A stretch of DNA of 64,000 nucleotides from Mesorhabditis belari (taxonomy: Eukaryota; Nematoda; Chromadorea; Rhabditida; Rhabditidae), in assembly GCA_958450365.1 (NCBI GenBank), contig CAUEEP010000743.1, forward strand, positions 7,743,501-7,807,500, read 5' to 3'. Shown piece by piece: positions 22,477 to 35,200 of the stretch (its first letter is position 1; the number at the start of each line of letters is the position of its first letter). Position numbers and translations under genes: made by a program. The notes below the pieces were generated by a model. That model was not told where the DNA came from and ran no database searches. It worked only from the letters and a program-made list of their open reading frames with translations.

Positions 22477-22996
22477 TTAGGTTGGTGAATTGAAAACTCC
22501 TGGACTTTGAACTAAAATTTATTCAACATAAAACCATGAATTCATTCCAAATAATCTCCATTATTATTGACGACTTCTGCCCATTTTACAGGCAATTTGC
22601 GGACTCCTCTTTCGTGGTAGGATTTTGGTCTGTGTGTGAGATAAGTGTGAGTCTCAAAAATTGAGGACTGAAGATGTCCCAGTTTGAGCACTTTCTTCAA
22701 AAGAAACCCATTTTGGTGTCAATAGAAAAGTTGTAGAGAATCAAAAATGAGGCTTATAGCCAAATTTCCAAAAAGATACACTTAGTAGTTTCGCTTAAAA
22801 TGCAAGTTTTGTGAAAGTTTCGTAAATTTGGCATTTCTTGAAAACCAGTTTTTGAATCGTTCTGAAAATTTGGATATAAGCTTGATTTTCGATTCTCTAC
22901 AACTTTCCCATTGATACCAAAATGGGTTTCTTTTGAAGAAAGTGTGAGAACTGTGACATATGACAATAGCCGGCAGTTTTCAATTCACCAATCCAA
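22477..22996 (-). mobile_element. mariner-derived element with transposase remnant
   Basis: Ends are TTAGGTTGGTGAATTGAAAA and inverse TTTTCAATTCACCAATCCAA, typical of mariner TIRs. The right half is a palindrome (ATGGGTTTCTTTTGAAGAAA and inverse, near 22710 and 22925). A short piece of transposase C-terminus is kept next to the left TIR, so this is a deletion derivative. Confidence 0.85.
22552..22640 (-). pseudogene. mariner transposase C-terminal fragment
   Basis: Minus-strand reading SYHERGVRKLPVKWAEVV then NNNGDYLE and a stop. This is the usual end of mariner transposases (Gly-x-x-Lys-Leu-Pro-x-x-Trp followed by an acidic Asp-Tyr ending). Only about 30 residues remain; the catalytic DDD region is absent. 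Confidence 0.85.
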
Positions 22997-23395
22997 TATT
23001 ATCAAAAACTAAACGCAAACCCGAATTTCGATTTTTATTTCACACCAAAAGACGAAGAATTCAATGAAATTATGCTTTTAACGAAATCAATCATTAAGTT
23101 TCCTCTTCTAATTACTAATAGATAACGATACTATCTTTTTAAACGTTAATCCACTCACTCAACAAATTTGTTCTCATTATCGCTATTTATTGAAGCAAGA
23201 TGCCCGCCCATTCGAACTAAAGCCGGCAGTTTTCAACTCACCAACCCAATAGATAGCTGTTGTCCTGAGCCAAGCCAAAAATGACTGGTCGTGAATGTGT
23301 TAAAAGCTCAACAACAAATTCTCAACTTGCTTTAATTCACATTCAATTGACCAACCCAATAGTTAGATTTCAATCTGTTTCCTATTATCTCTACA

Positions 23396-23397
23396 AA

Positions 23398-23428
<31 letters not shown>
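23396..23428. repeat. (AAT)n microsatellite
   Basis: About ten perfect AAT units directly before the SINE candidate at 23440-23645; it may be that element's tail. Confidence 0.9.
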
Positions 23429-23429
<1 letters not shown>

Positions 23430-23439
23430 TTTGATCTGT

Positions 23440-23645
23440 CTTCGCACTTAGCGCAGATCACAACCCGCTTCCACATTTACTGAGGCAGAAGTGTAGTTGT
23501 CGTAGCCGATGATACTCCGATGGCCGGGCTGGGGCGCTCGGAGGGGAACCCATGGGAGTCGAACCCACGACTAACCCGCGCCGACGTTGCTCAACTTGGC
23601 AGATCGGACGGGGTCGACCACAGACCCTTCCCTTTCTGGGCCCCC
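23440..23645 (-). mobile_element. tRNA-derived SINE candidate, copy 1
   Basis: On the minus strand GGGTTCGACTCCC fits a pol III B-box, preceded by CCGATCTGCCAAGTTGAGCA. That 20-mer also occurs in the copy at 27001-27115. The element is GC-rich against AT-rich flanks and abuts an AAT microsatellite, as SINE 3' tails often do. Confidence 0.6.
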
Positions 23646-23770
23646 TATCTCTACAAAAATTGAAAAATAAAGAAACAAAAAAATTTCCCGAGAATCTTGC
23701 GAAAATAATGCACGATTATTACATGATTCGACTCAATAAGCAATCAGGATTGCGAGATGGTTTTCATTTA

Positions 23771-23966
23771 TTGGGTTGATGGAAAAGTCCTTTCCGATTT
23801 TTTGGGAGAGTACCTTAAATTTGTCCAATTTTGTCGTTTTATAGCTCATCCTAAAGCTGAATTCAAGACGGATCGATTGGTAAAAAGCGTTTTGAGATAT
23901 CTCTTTTCTAAAAGTTTTTACAGCTATTTTAGTAAAGGGATTTTATTTAGTAAGCCATCAACCCAA
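23771..23966. mobile_element. mariner-type MITE (TTGGGTTG TIR), solo copy
   Basis: A 196-bp element between TA dinucleotides; ends TTGGGTTGATGGAAAAGTCC and TAAGCCATCAACCCAA. The first ~150 bp match the arm of the foldback at 38627-39144. Confidence 0.85.
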
Positions 23967-24807
23967 TATATTAAGCTACAACCACGACGACTCCTCCTTT
24001 TGATTTTCAACGAATTAGACATTACTCCGACAGTGGATGATATCAGATAAACTATAAAGCCACGCATTGCAACGCCGATTTAAAAAAAACTTGTACGACG
24101 GGTTTCAAAATGATTATCATTTCTGGAATCAGCACAAAATTCTGCGTCGCAAGGTATATATTAGAAGAAATTTGATCAGAAAACGCATTTTCAACGGTGT
24201 GCAAAGGGCTATCACCGAAACTCAGTCAGAATTGACTCTCGAAGAAATTTGTGCAAATCAATAGACATGAAATTTGATAGCTTTGTATCAGGTCTAGCAT
24301 TTTAAAGTTTGTTTTCGAAACGATTCTGAAATATCTGATTGAAAAGATTGCGTTACCCGTTGAAATTTTTGTTGATTTTCAGAATGCCATAGAAGTGATA
24401 GAAGAATTGTTGTGATTTTGAATTCGACGATCAAGTTGATCAACAAAATATGATGAACTTTGTGTATTGGGTACACACAAATTATATCATTTACATTTTG
24501 GATTGCTGGTGTGACAGTTATATGTATGTGTGTCATGTTTGACTATGCTCTATGGCATAGTCATGCTTGACTATGCTCTATGCTTGACTTGATATGTCGA
24601 GAAGAAAGATGGCAATCCGATGATCAAGTAAACAAAGAAAAACTTGTAAAAACAATTATTTTATCTAGAGAATTGAAGTAAATCCGTTTGGGGCCGATAG
24701 AAGATTTGCAATTCCTCCAAATACAACAATTAATACCACATTAACATAAATTTGAGTTGGGCTGTTATCGATTATACCCCCATGAATTATTTATAGCCAA
24801 AAGGCTT

Positions 24808-25410
24808 AAGATCAGCACAAATTAGAGATTTTGCTTGTAGATACAGCAAATGAACCTCGCCAATCGCTTCCCCGACCCCGAAAACCCCGGGTACAAACTT
24901 TTGGCTTCAGATCTCATCTAAACAATGTTCACAGAACAAAAGAAATTCCTTTGTAAAGAGACCACGAGGTGTTCCTTGTGCGGCGGCGTAATCGCTCGTC
25001 GTCTGGCGCAGGGCTTTCCCATAAGGGGATCCCATTCCTCTCCTCATCGGCAATCTGTTCTGGTCCGGGTAACACTGGCCGTATCCGAAGGGGGCAGTCC
25101 GTTTTGGACTGTACCGTGTCGTCGCCCATTTGGCGCAAAACTTCGGTACGTGTGGGGGTGCTGGCCGTTTTGGTCTTCACCGTGTCGACGCCCTTTCGGC
25201 GCAAAACCACACAGAACAGGACCCGTGAAGTGGCCAACTGGCCGGGCGGGGATCCCAACTGGGGTCCTCGTCCAGGGCAACTGCCCCCCTCCCCCCCTGG
25301 GTACTCCCAGGCCCCGTCCCCTCCCCCATCCCCATAGGTCCCCCATAAGTCCCCCATAGCTCCCCCATAGGCGCTGCTCGACGTCCAGCCACCTCCACGT
25401 GGTGAGCAGT
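24808..25410 (+). repeat. GC-rich dispersed repeat family X, copy 2
   Basis: Direct-orientation counterpart of 21723-22405. Beyond the shared part it continues into CACGTATTTAAGACCCTCAC and AGAATAAAC (25480-25520), which look like a promoter and polyadenylation signal and would suit an LTR-type end, though I cannot define LTR borders. Confidence 0.85.
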
Positions 25411-26014
25411 GGGCATCCCCTGAAAGTAGGGGGATGGCTAAGAGCTGGACTAGGTAGTATGTAAGGGTAAAACCCATAAGCACGTATTTAAGACCCTCAC
25501 TACAATATATCAGAATAAACTGAAAACTTTTACCCTGTAGTCAACAAGAACAGAAACTCTTCAGTAGTTTTATAACTTGTAGAACAACGAGAATAAGTAC
25601 CCAGACGGATCATACGATAATATATGGTGCTTAAAAGTTGTTCTTTCAAAATTGCATGAATTTTAACATTTCAAAAGTGTCAATGTTTACTCGATTACAG
25701 CTTTCTCTTCTAATTATCGTTTCTAACTTTTAATGAAAGTTTAATGAACTTTTAATGAACTTAAAAGTTTATCCAGTAAATCTTTTACAATTGAAACTCT
25801 GATGTGTCACTTTTTTCGTTACTAAAATATTCTCACTTTGAGAGTATTAATACCATACTATTATTGTCCACTCTTTAGAGCATTGCCTTTCACATTTTCA
25901 AACAGTCCCTCAGACATAGTTGTACTTTTGAAAACAAACGATTTCCTGTATGCATCACAATATGATTGATCTTCGATTGAGACTGGGAATTGAGACTAGG
26001 AAAAGAGAGTGTCG

Positions 26015-26110
26015 GGAGGCACTTTTATGTAGTGGTAACGCTACAGCTTATGCCCTATCAGATGGCCTTGCTCGTTGGGTGAATCCTAGCGAGTTGCCAA
26101 AGCCGGATCA
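26015..26110 (+). other. weak tRNA-like segment
   Basis: TGTAGTGGTAACGC resembles a pol III A-box and GGGTGAATCCT a poor B-box. It is moderately GC-rich in AT-rich DNA. Possibly a decayed SINE. Confidence 0.25.
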
Positions 26111-26703
26111 CTTCGATTTCTCGAGGGCGCAAGATCACTTGCATATGACACGACTTGATCGCTGGTCAAGGTGTTGTACTCAGTAGAGCAGTATAGCTGC
26201 GATCTGTTGAGACTCTGCCTATGATTGGTTGGTCTTAAATGATCTCTCTTTTCCGATCTCTTTACTATCTATCTATTCCGTTTCTCTTTTCTTTTGTCTG
26301 TCTTACCTTTTCTCCTTTTAATCCTTTGATTCTCTTTGGTCACTTTCCCTTTTCCCGCCTGGTGGGTGGTGCAAAAACGATGGGTGGTCCAGACCCCTCC
26401 ATTTTCTTTTCCATTTACTCCCTTCTCCTTTCATTTTGTCTTAATTGCAAACCATGAATATAATTGTCAAAAGTGAAAGGAAATAAGAAAATAAGTTTCA
26501 GAAGCTTTATTTCAACAAGATTTAAGCAATCATCATTTTCCATTGCATTGAAAAACCGAATTTATGTTTAAAAAAATTAAAATCACAAACTTAACAAAAG
26601 TCAAACAAAGTCTTTTCTCGTTCAAAATAAAAGTTTAAAATTTTGTTCTAGCAGTTTCTATTTGTCTCAAATAACCGAATAGACATTTTAGAGTGATTAC
26701 GGT

Positions 26704-26923
26704 AATTCTGGAGTTCCTCTTTATTGTGTAAGCTGGGGGTAAAGCTTTTCAAAAATCTAATAATATTTGAAACATAATTTGTTAAAGTTATTAATCGTTA
26801 AAGTTCAGAAACTTTGTGTCTTATAATAAGTAAGATTTTTCCAGCACCATTCTGGAGTTCCTCTTTATTGTGTAAGCTGGGGTAAAAGCTTTTCAAAAAT
26901 CTAATAATATTTGAAACATAATT
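26704..26923. repeat. local direct repeat pair
   Basis: A block of about 74 bp starting ATTCTGGAGTTCCTCTTTAT occurs at 26704-26779 and again at 26849-26923, same orientation, almost identical. Confidence 0.9.
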
Positions 26924-27000
26924 AGAGAGATAAGGAACCAATTTTGTATTTGTAAAGGAGCCAATTGACTGTTTTTTTCTAAAAATCGAAATTAAAGAAT

Positions 27001-27115
27001 GGATGCTACTGCGTGGGCGAGTGGTATTGCGTCCCGACGTCCGATCTGCCAAGTTGAGCAACGTTGAGCAACAAGCAACTCGGTTAGTCTTGAGTTCGAT
27101 CCCGGCCCGATCCAA
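27001..27115 (+). mobile_element. tRNA-derived SINE candidate, copy 2
   Basis: A-box-like TGGGCGAGTGG and B-box-like AGTTCGATCCC in plus orientation, with the shared core CCGATCTGCCAAGTTGAGCA between them. A long arm lies between the anticodon and T-arm positions, recalling a Leu/Ser tRNA ancestor. Confidence 0.6.
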
Positions 27116-27679
27116 TCTTTTTTGTTTCCTAAGTTTTTACACTATTTGAGTGAGGAAGATCACGGTTTTGATTCCTCTAGGAGTGAAGAAAAAAAATCCG
27201 TCTGCACGGAGTCAGAAAAACCTTGACTGGTCTCTATAAATAGAACAATTTGGTATCGGAGAACAGTGCAAATTCCCGACAATTTGTCTCGATCTTGTGT
27301 TATCTTAAAAAATGTCAAAATTATGCATTTACAGAATCATTTACTTGCTCTTTCATGAACAAAATGTTAAAAATAACGTTCTTTTTGCTTTACTCAACCA
27401 GGTCTGACTTTTTTACAAGTCCAATATCAACATTTCCTGATGACTGTGATCTTTGCAATAAAATGTACAATATGTTAACTCGATTAAAGGGTTTTTTTGC
27501 TTGTTTAACTCATAAATTTGATTCAAGGTCAACCCTATACGAATATAAAAACGGAAGCGGCAGCAGTGATCAAAAATTGTAAGAGCACTGTAGAAAATGA
27601 ATGGATTTGTTAAAGTTATCAATTATTAAATTTCACAAGTGTTGCGTCTTATAATACTGGATATTCTCAAGAAAAGCCT

Positions 27680-27850
27680 TTGCTCTTTTCGTAGTTCTTT
27701 TCCCCAAAAATATCGCTATTTCGTCGTCGTGATGGGTGGTCCTCGCACTCCCCTTTCTATCCCGAGTTTTTCCCTTCCAACAAACGCTTTTGCTGTTCCC
27801 ATTTTGCTCCTCCAAACACAAATTCACTTGATTTTTCTTTAGAATCGGGA
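27680..27850 (+). repeat. inverted repeat arm, left
   Basis: The block with TCGTCGTCGTGATGGGTGG and CACAAATTCACTTGATTTTT is present in inverse at 28345-28500, and partly at 28590-28690. Confidence 0.85.
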
Positions 27851-28344
27851 AAGGGGAAAGATAAATTTTGGTTCTCCTTTAGGTTTCTCTCTCTACTGTC
27901 TGCAAGCTTTTTGTAGTTAATTGCCGGTTAATTGCCGGTTAATTGTCGACCTATTTCGGCCGATGAATAGTTTACATGAGTCAAATTTTAAGTATTAATT
28001 GTTGATCAATTTACTACTAAATATGAATTTCAATAACTAAACTGAGTTTTAGAGTCAAATTTTCCCGTTTATCCGAAATCTCTTTGACCGTCACAGCCGA
28101 CCCTTTGAACTTTTCCACCTTTACTTTTCCACTCGTCGGCCACCCGGTTTAATTAACCAAGGAACGGGAAAACGCTTTGAGAATCGTCAAAAATTGAAGC
28201 AACTTTGCTGGAAATTTGAAATAGATGGTTTTTCGATATGGGGAATTCGATGGTATTGCTAGACTATCAAGTTTAAACTATTTTCCATTTAGTTTAAGTA
28301 CAAAGCTTGCAGACAGTGGAAAGGAGGACCAAAAATTGATCTTT

Positions 28345-28500
28345 CTTGATTCTAAAGAAAAATCAAGTGAATTTGTGTTTGGAGGAGCAAAATGGGAACA
28401 TCGAAAGCGTTTGTTGGAAGGGAAAAACTCGGGATAGAAAGGGGAGTGCGAGGACCACCCATCACGACGACGAAATATTTTTGGGGGAAAGAACTGAGCC
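28345..28500 (-). repeat. inverted repeat arm, right
   Basis: Inverse copy of 27680-27850. A further diverged direct copy of its end (GAAAAACACGGGACAAAAAG to CGACGACGAAATAGCGATTT) follows at 28590-28690. Confidence 0.85.
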
Positions 28501-28831
28501 GAGACACTTGAGATTTGGTGAGTGAGAGATAAAAGTGGGTGAAGAAATGGGAAAAGAGAAAAAAACATGAAGGGGTTAGGATGATTGAAAGGGAAAAACA
28601 CGGGACAAAAAGGGGAATACGTGGACCACCCACCACGACGACGAAATAGCGATTTTTTGGGGAAAAGAACTGAGCTGAGACATTTGAGATTTGATGAGGG
28701 ACGAGTGGGCCGATTGACCGAAATTGGTCGATTAAAAGTCTGCTTGTGGTATTTTGCTACCCCTAGGAGGCTTATAACTGGATTGTTTACCAGATTGAGC
28801 CGGTAGGACACAAACCAATACGAAAACGATT

Positions 28832-29010
28832 GGCATATAGGGCGGCCTTGTGCCAGATCGCGAGCGATCACCACCTAAAGAACACCTCCGAGTCATTTTA
28901 CACAGTGAATCTTCTTTTGTTCTGAAAATGGTTCCCAGAAAAGGTTTGAAGCTACAAATTTGTACTCGGGGGTTTTCGGGGTCAAGAAAGCAATTGGTGG
29001 CGTTCATTTT
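28832..29010 (-). repeat. family X repeat, diverged inverted fragment
   Basis: On the minus strand it aligns with the start of the 24.85 kb copy (CGCCACCAATTGCTTTCTTG, GACCCCGAAAACCCCCG, GGAGGTGTTCTTTAGG). More diverged than the two long copies. Confidence 0.75.
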
Positions 29011-29278
29011 GTCTTTTTCTATTTGTTTTAATCCTCAATTGCATACAACTAAATGTTTAACTAAACGATTGTTATTTTGCGGTGTTATTTTGGATATGTG
29101 AAGACTTTTCCTCAACTTCCAACTTTCAGACTTATAAACTGACCGTTGAGTGGCTGAACTGGTTGCACGAGCAACCAGTCCAGTTCAAAATCCCCCAACT
29201 TCACAAATTAGTAAGTTTATTAAATAATTAGTGAGGAAAACAAAGAAACAAACGATAATTACAATCAAAAAAAATCAA

Positions 29279-32200
29279 TTATTCAGTGCCCTTTGGTGTC
29301 TTTGAGCTTTTCCTTTTCTTGCTGGCGCTTCTAGATTTCGATTTCGATTTCAATGTGCCTTTCTTTTTCGTCGATCCTTTCGATTTACTCCTTAAATTTA
29401 CATCAACGATGACTTACACTTTCTCATTTTATAAACGACAATCGATTAACATCCTATTAACATCCTATTAGGATTCTTTTTTCTTTCAGGATTCCTTTCA
29501 CTCACCTCCTTGTTTCTCAGATTCTTTTTCCTTTCAGGATTCCTTTCACTCACCTCCTTGTTTCTCAGATTCTTTTTCCTTTCAGGATTCCTTTCACTCA
29601 CCTCCTTGTTTCTCAGATTCTTTTTCCTTTCAGGATTCCTTTCACTCACCTCCTTGTTTCTCAGATTCTTTTTCCTTTCAGGATTCCTTTCACTCACCTC
29701 CTTGTTTCTCAGATTCTTTTTCCTTTCAGGATTCCTTTCACTCACCTCCTTGTTTCTCCATTAGCTTTTGGTGGTATTGGGAGAGACTGAAATTGTTAAA
29801 TTTTAAATGGAAAATTCTTTTTTTTTTGAACAAACAATCGACGATCGACGACTCGCTCCAGCCTTTTGCGTACCCCAAACCCGAATGTAAAGACTGTTAT
29901 GTGAAAGGTATTCAATAAGCTAAAAATGTCTATAAATTTTTAAATTCGATCTTAAAACCTCTTTAGAAACATTTCTAAATGTGTAAAGAGTTTCGTGATT
30001 GTATTTCGGATCAGTGCCTGGTACATTCGCTGTAATGCCTTCTTTTTCATTGAAGAATCGATACTTGCAACAGGACTGAAAATCAGATTTTATACTGGGT
30101 ATAAAATACCTAAGCCTAAGCCTAAGCCTAAGCCTAAGCCTGAGCCTAAGCCTAAGCCTAAGCCTAAGCAAAGACTTTGAAAGCAAAGATTTTAAAAGCT
30201 TTACCCCATAAAGCCTCTTTGGAAGACCACTTGCTGAAATGAGTTTCACTTTGTAGCCAAGACTTTTTCCAATCTGTTTTTTTAAAAAAAGATTTTGTAG
30301 TTTTCAAATATATTACTAGAGTATTTGGATTCTCTACATATTCTCCTTTTATCTCTCGGCCAGATCCATTACAAGGTGACAAAGAAACAGTGATTTGACC
30401 CATCTGAAAGTAGTCTTTGTTCAAAGTTCATCTTCATTCTTTTGCACTTCTCTTCCATCAAAATCAACAATCGGAAAAGCTTCCTCAGATTCGACTAAAT
30501 ATGAAAGTGATTGAAGGAAAACAACAGCTCCTCCAATAAAAACTTCACTATCTGGTGGCTCGTAGAAAGGATCTCTTTCCTGAAAAAAAAAATCATTTCT
30601 ACATCGCGTTTCCTCTTAATACTTTTGGTAATTCCCATTCTTCACCATCCATTTTATTCTCATACATTTCCTGCATACCGTAGTATCTAAAATTTCATTG
30701 TTTCAACAATTTCCCCCAACATTTCCCTACCGACTCATAAACCTCGTTTTTTCCCATAAAAATTTCGTATCATCAGCCTCGTTATGTACACGAATCCAAA
30801 TCTAAGAAAAGAAGATCAAAGAATAGTTTGCAATACTCGCCTAGACCTTTTCAATTCGTTTTTGAATAAAAAACTACTTCCCTAAAAGCTAGAGTGTATT
30901 CCTCGCGAGTAATTCCCATTCTGCGTTTTTTTAAAACGCACATTTGAGAAATATTATCGTACTTTTAGCGAAAATTATTGCAAAAAAAATTGTGACGAAA
31001 AAATCACGAGCGATGAGTTATATACGATTCTTTTTAAAGATATTCAGCTGTTTAAATGATTTGGCGGGAAATTCCCTTCAAATGTAAAGGTATTCAATTT
31101 ACTCGACGTGTAAAGAGGATTACTCGTAGTTACTCGGTCAAAAAACGTCGGTTAATCGAGTAAAAATGACTCATGCAAATTTTACTCGAGTAATTACTTA
31201 CTCGGAAGGAACACAATTTAATATCTCATCAATAAAGAGAGGACGCAAAATGTATCTCTAAAGATATTCTGTTAACCAATTGAGTATCACTGTCGGGTGT
31301 CGAGTGAGGGGTAGGCTAGTTTCCGCAACTTTTTTTGGGCAACAGGCCCATTTGCGCAACTGGGTCGTTTGCGCAACTCACCATAACTTTCTTCTAAGTG
31401 GGCTAATCTTTATGATTTTGGTCTCATTTTGTAGATCTCAATAAGTGCAACAAAATGAGACCAAAATCATAAAGATTAGCCCACTTAGAAGAAAGTTATG
31501 GTGAGTTGCGCAAACGACCCAGTTGCGTAAATGACCCTGTTGCGCAAAAAAAGTTGCGGAAACTAGCCTACCCCTCGAGTGATACTCAATTGGTTAACTG
31601 AATAATTGCTATTAGCTTGGTTAACTGACTATCAATTGGTTGACTGAATAGCAATTGGTTAACTGAATAGCTATTGCTGACCTCAGTAAGACCATCTTCA
31701 AGTCCACGAGCCTCTGGTGAAACCAAAACTGTCTCAAAATTCACATTTCTTTTCAATTCTTTAGCCATTGCATTCGCTCTATATACGGCTGGGAATAAAG
31801 CAATCAGCTCTTCTTCAAGCATCAACTCAGCTAAACAATCTTTTTCCTATGATCAATGCCGGTTTTTTTTTTACCCTTGCTCATCCCAGATCTCGATCCT
31901 CCACTCGATAAACCCGCATTTGCCGCAATCTCTTTTTGCGCCATCTCCCAATTGATACTCTAACAATGTGTAGTCATTTTCAGTTTCAATTTACTTTATT
32001 TTCCGTTTCACTTACTGCATTTGGTGGACCTTTTTGAGGATTGCAAAAGACATAAAGATGATTTCCACCAAACAATATTCTAGAAGCTTGTTTTTATTTC
32101 AAATTTTTTTTTTCTCATTCACCTATCATTTTGATTAAGTTCCTGTTCTCCTTGAATCCTTTTTCCATTGATCAAAATATCAGCTCCCTGAATAATCTAG

Positions 32201-35200
32201 AAATGTTCTTAAATCTGCTTACTTCAAGCTCTTTAATGGTGAATTTCTTATTGCTTTTGTTTGAAATGACAGCATGTTGTGGTTGAATAGAAAGACCATT
32301 TAATTGAATGGTGGCTGGTGGTCGAGCCAATGCAGTTCCTGAATTCAATTCAAAGTAATTCAAAGCTATCAAAGCAATCCAAAACTATCAAAGTGATTAA
32401 AAGCTATTCAAAGCTATCAAAGCAATTCAAGCAATTCAAAGCTATCAAAACTTTCTTCTTTTCAACAAACCAATGCTTGATTCTCCTTCAGAAATGAAAT
32501 GCACAATCACATTTGTTAATGCCGGATCCTCGTTCAGATTCCATAAATGTGGCGTCAACTTTTTCTTTTCCAAAATTTCCGCTCGCTCAGCGGAAACATT
32601 TCCAATCTGAAAAAGGTAATCTTGTTTTTAAAATAACATTACAAACAGGTGGCTTTGAAGCCAACAAGTCAAACTTATGAGATCTGTGCTCACTTTTGCC
32701 GCCTCTTCAGCCACTTTTTGTTGCCAAGTCTTTTCCAAATTTGCCATTTCTTTTTGATTTTCCTCGAGTTGTCTTCGAAGATTATCAATTTCTTCCTAAA
32801 ATCTCTTTAAAATCTTCTAAATTCAATCTTTTACCGAATTTCCATTGCCACCTTTTATTTGCCCTTGAAGTTTTGCATTTTCTTCTTTCAATTCTCGAAT
32901 CATTCGTTCAGTAGCACTTTCATTAACCACAGCCTAAACAAAAATTTTTGATATATATGTTACGTCCGAATCTGAGGAGACGTCCATCTCCGAGCTGGAC
33001 GTCCGAATCTGAGGAGATTCATTCTCCTCTGAGTCGGACGTCCGTTTCGAAGGAGAATGAATCTCCTCAGATTCGGACGTCCGGATCGGAGATGGACGTC
33101 TCCTCAGATTCGGACGTAACATATATAGAATCTAGAGCTCTTCACTTGTGTGACAATCGATTTTGCTCTATCAGCAAAGCGAAGTGTTGATAAAGTTTCT
33201 TCATAATTGACATCTGCTGGGGAAAGAGCTGCGATCTAAAAAGGTTCTTGAGCTTCTTCTAACAACATACTCAATATGATATCATTTTCCAAAGCTCTAC
33301 CATAATCGTCTTGCTATTTCCACCTAAGGCATTCTTCAAGAGACAAGTCAACGCCGAGTCTCGATAAGGAACCTAAACAATCGTAAACATTCTCTTATTC
33401 ATTTATAAAACACCAAAATTTTCTTATTCTTTGTTTTTTGTTGTTCATGCAATGCTTTGATGACTCTTCCAAGAGTTGAAAGTGATTGATTGATGACAAT
33501 TCCTTCTTTTAAACGATCACCCTCCGTTTGAGCGTCTCTTTGTCGTTCACTGAATTACTATAGAATTTAGACTGTTTATTAGGCAAATTGAATACTTATA
33601 ATTAAGATTTGTTAGTTAGTTGACTGAAAATCTTTCAAAACCTTCAAACCTTCCAGCCAAATCGACGAGATTGATTTGCGATTGTTTCGTGGTCGCTCCA
33701 CTTCCACCCTTTCCACTTTTCTGATTGAATTGCAATCGGACAATTGTATGAGCTCTAAATTATTTCGATAAAAGCTTTTAATTAAAGACTAAAGCTTTAA
33801 ATCATACCGACTACTTGTTGCATTCATATTCGTTGCAGCAATCGTTCGATTCTTCGTTCCTTCATCAATTTTTGTTTCAATTTCTTTAAACGAGTTGACG
33901 GGGCTGCTCGTCAGTCCCTCCACTTAATTTCCTTTATTTTTATAAGTCATTTATAGATTAGATTGTCCAGAAAGTCTTTTTATTAAAAAACAAATTCATA
34001 GAGAGCCTAATAACTACCGTAAAATCCGGTTTTTGGATGTTCTCGTATTTTGAGTCCGCCTTTTGGTGGTGGTTTTGAAGATAGAAGATCGCGGATCTGT
34101 AAAGTGGTTTGAATTACTACTACCGTACTTACTACTACTACTAAATACTGTAATAGTACCCCACCCCCTCGTACAGTTACGTAGTCGCAAATTTTTTTAG
34201 TATTTCATTTTTTTCAAAGCGCCCGTACTTTCAAAAAATGTGTCTTTGGTATCAAAAAATAGCCCTGAATTTCAGCTATTTTTTGATACCTAAGCGCGCA
34301 TTGTAGCATAAACCAGTGTCGAGAAAAACTCGTCCAAAGCTAGACTACGCAACACTCCGCACTGTCATTATGGGAGTGGGGTACTATTACAGTATTTACG
34401 GTAGGATGGTGATTGTTTGAAAGGAATTGTCATCAATCAATCACTTTCAACTCATCAATCAGTCTACGGTATGCCCGAATAAAGTATTTAAATATCAAGA
34501 CTGTTTATTGTTTAGTTTTAGTTTTAACAAAAGAATTTGTAGAGCTTTAATGTCAGTGACTCTAAGAATTTTCAGAACTTTATATATTCCAGAAGACTGT
34601 AGTGAGTCATGATGTAACGAGAAAAAAAGAATGTATCTTCTGTATCTTCTCCATCTTCTGCATCTTCTGTATCTTCTTTATCTTCCTATCTTCAAACTGG
34701 TCAATGCACCACAAACCTTTTCGCAATAAATCTCGAACATCGATATAAACACTTCATATTGTGTTCCATTGTTTTTCTTCTTATTCTTCTCGATTCTTTT
34801 AAAAAGATCTTCACAAACGATTGGCACAATGCCTAAAAATTCGTTTTTTTTAGAAAATTAAAATTCTTAACCTTTATTTTCTTTATAGCCAACCATCGAA
34901 TAACTTTTCCCACTGCCCGTTTGTCCATATGCAAAAAGGGAACAGTTGTAGCTGAAAAGTTTTATGTTTAGATTTATTTTTGCTTGCTCTCATCCTTTAT
35001 AGTTCTTTTATAGTTCCTTTATAGTTCTTTTATAGTTCCTTTATAGTTCTTTTATAGTTCCTTTATAGTTCCTTTAAAGCTCCCTTAAAGCTCCTTGAAA
35101 GTTCCTTTATAGTTCCTTTCTAGTTCTTTTATAGTCTCACCCTTTCCATGCATTGTCCAGCACACCTTTTCCCAAATCATCAAAAACTTTTTTCTGAATA

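Larger units (their letters stand above)
21257..29278. other. repeat-rich intergenic region, no supported gene
   Basis: About 8 kb without a gene I can support. It is a mosaic of family X GC-rich repeats, mariner-derived elements, tRNA-like SINE candidates, a TAA microsatellite and locally duplicated AT-rich blocks, listed separately. Open frames inside the GC-rich blocks overlap on both strands and lack splice structure. Confidence 0.6.
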
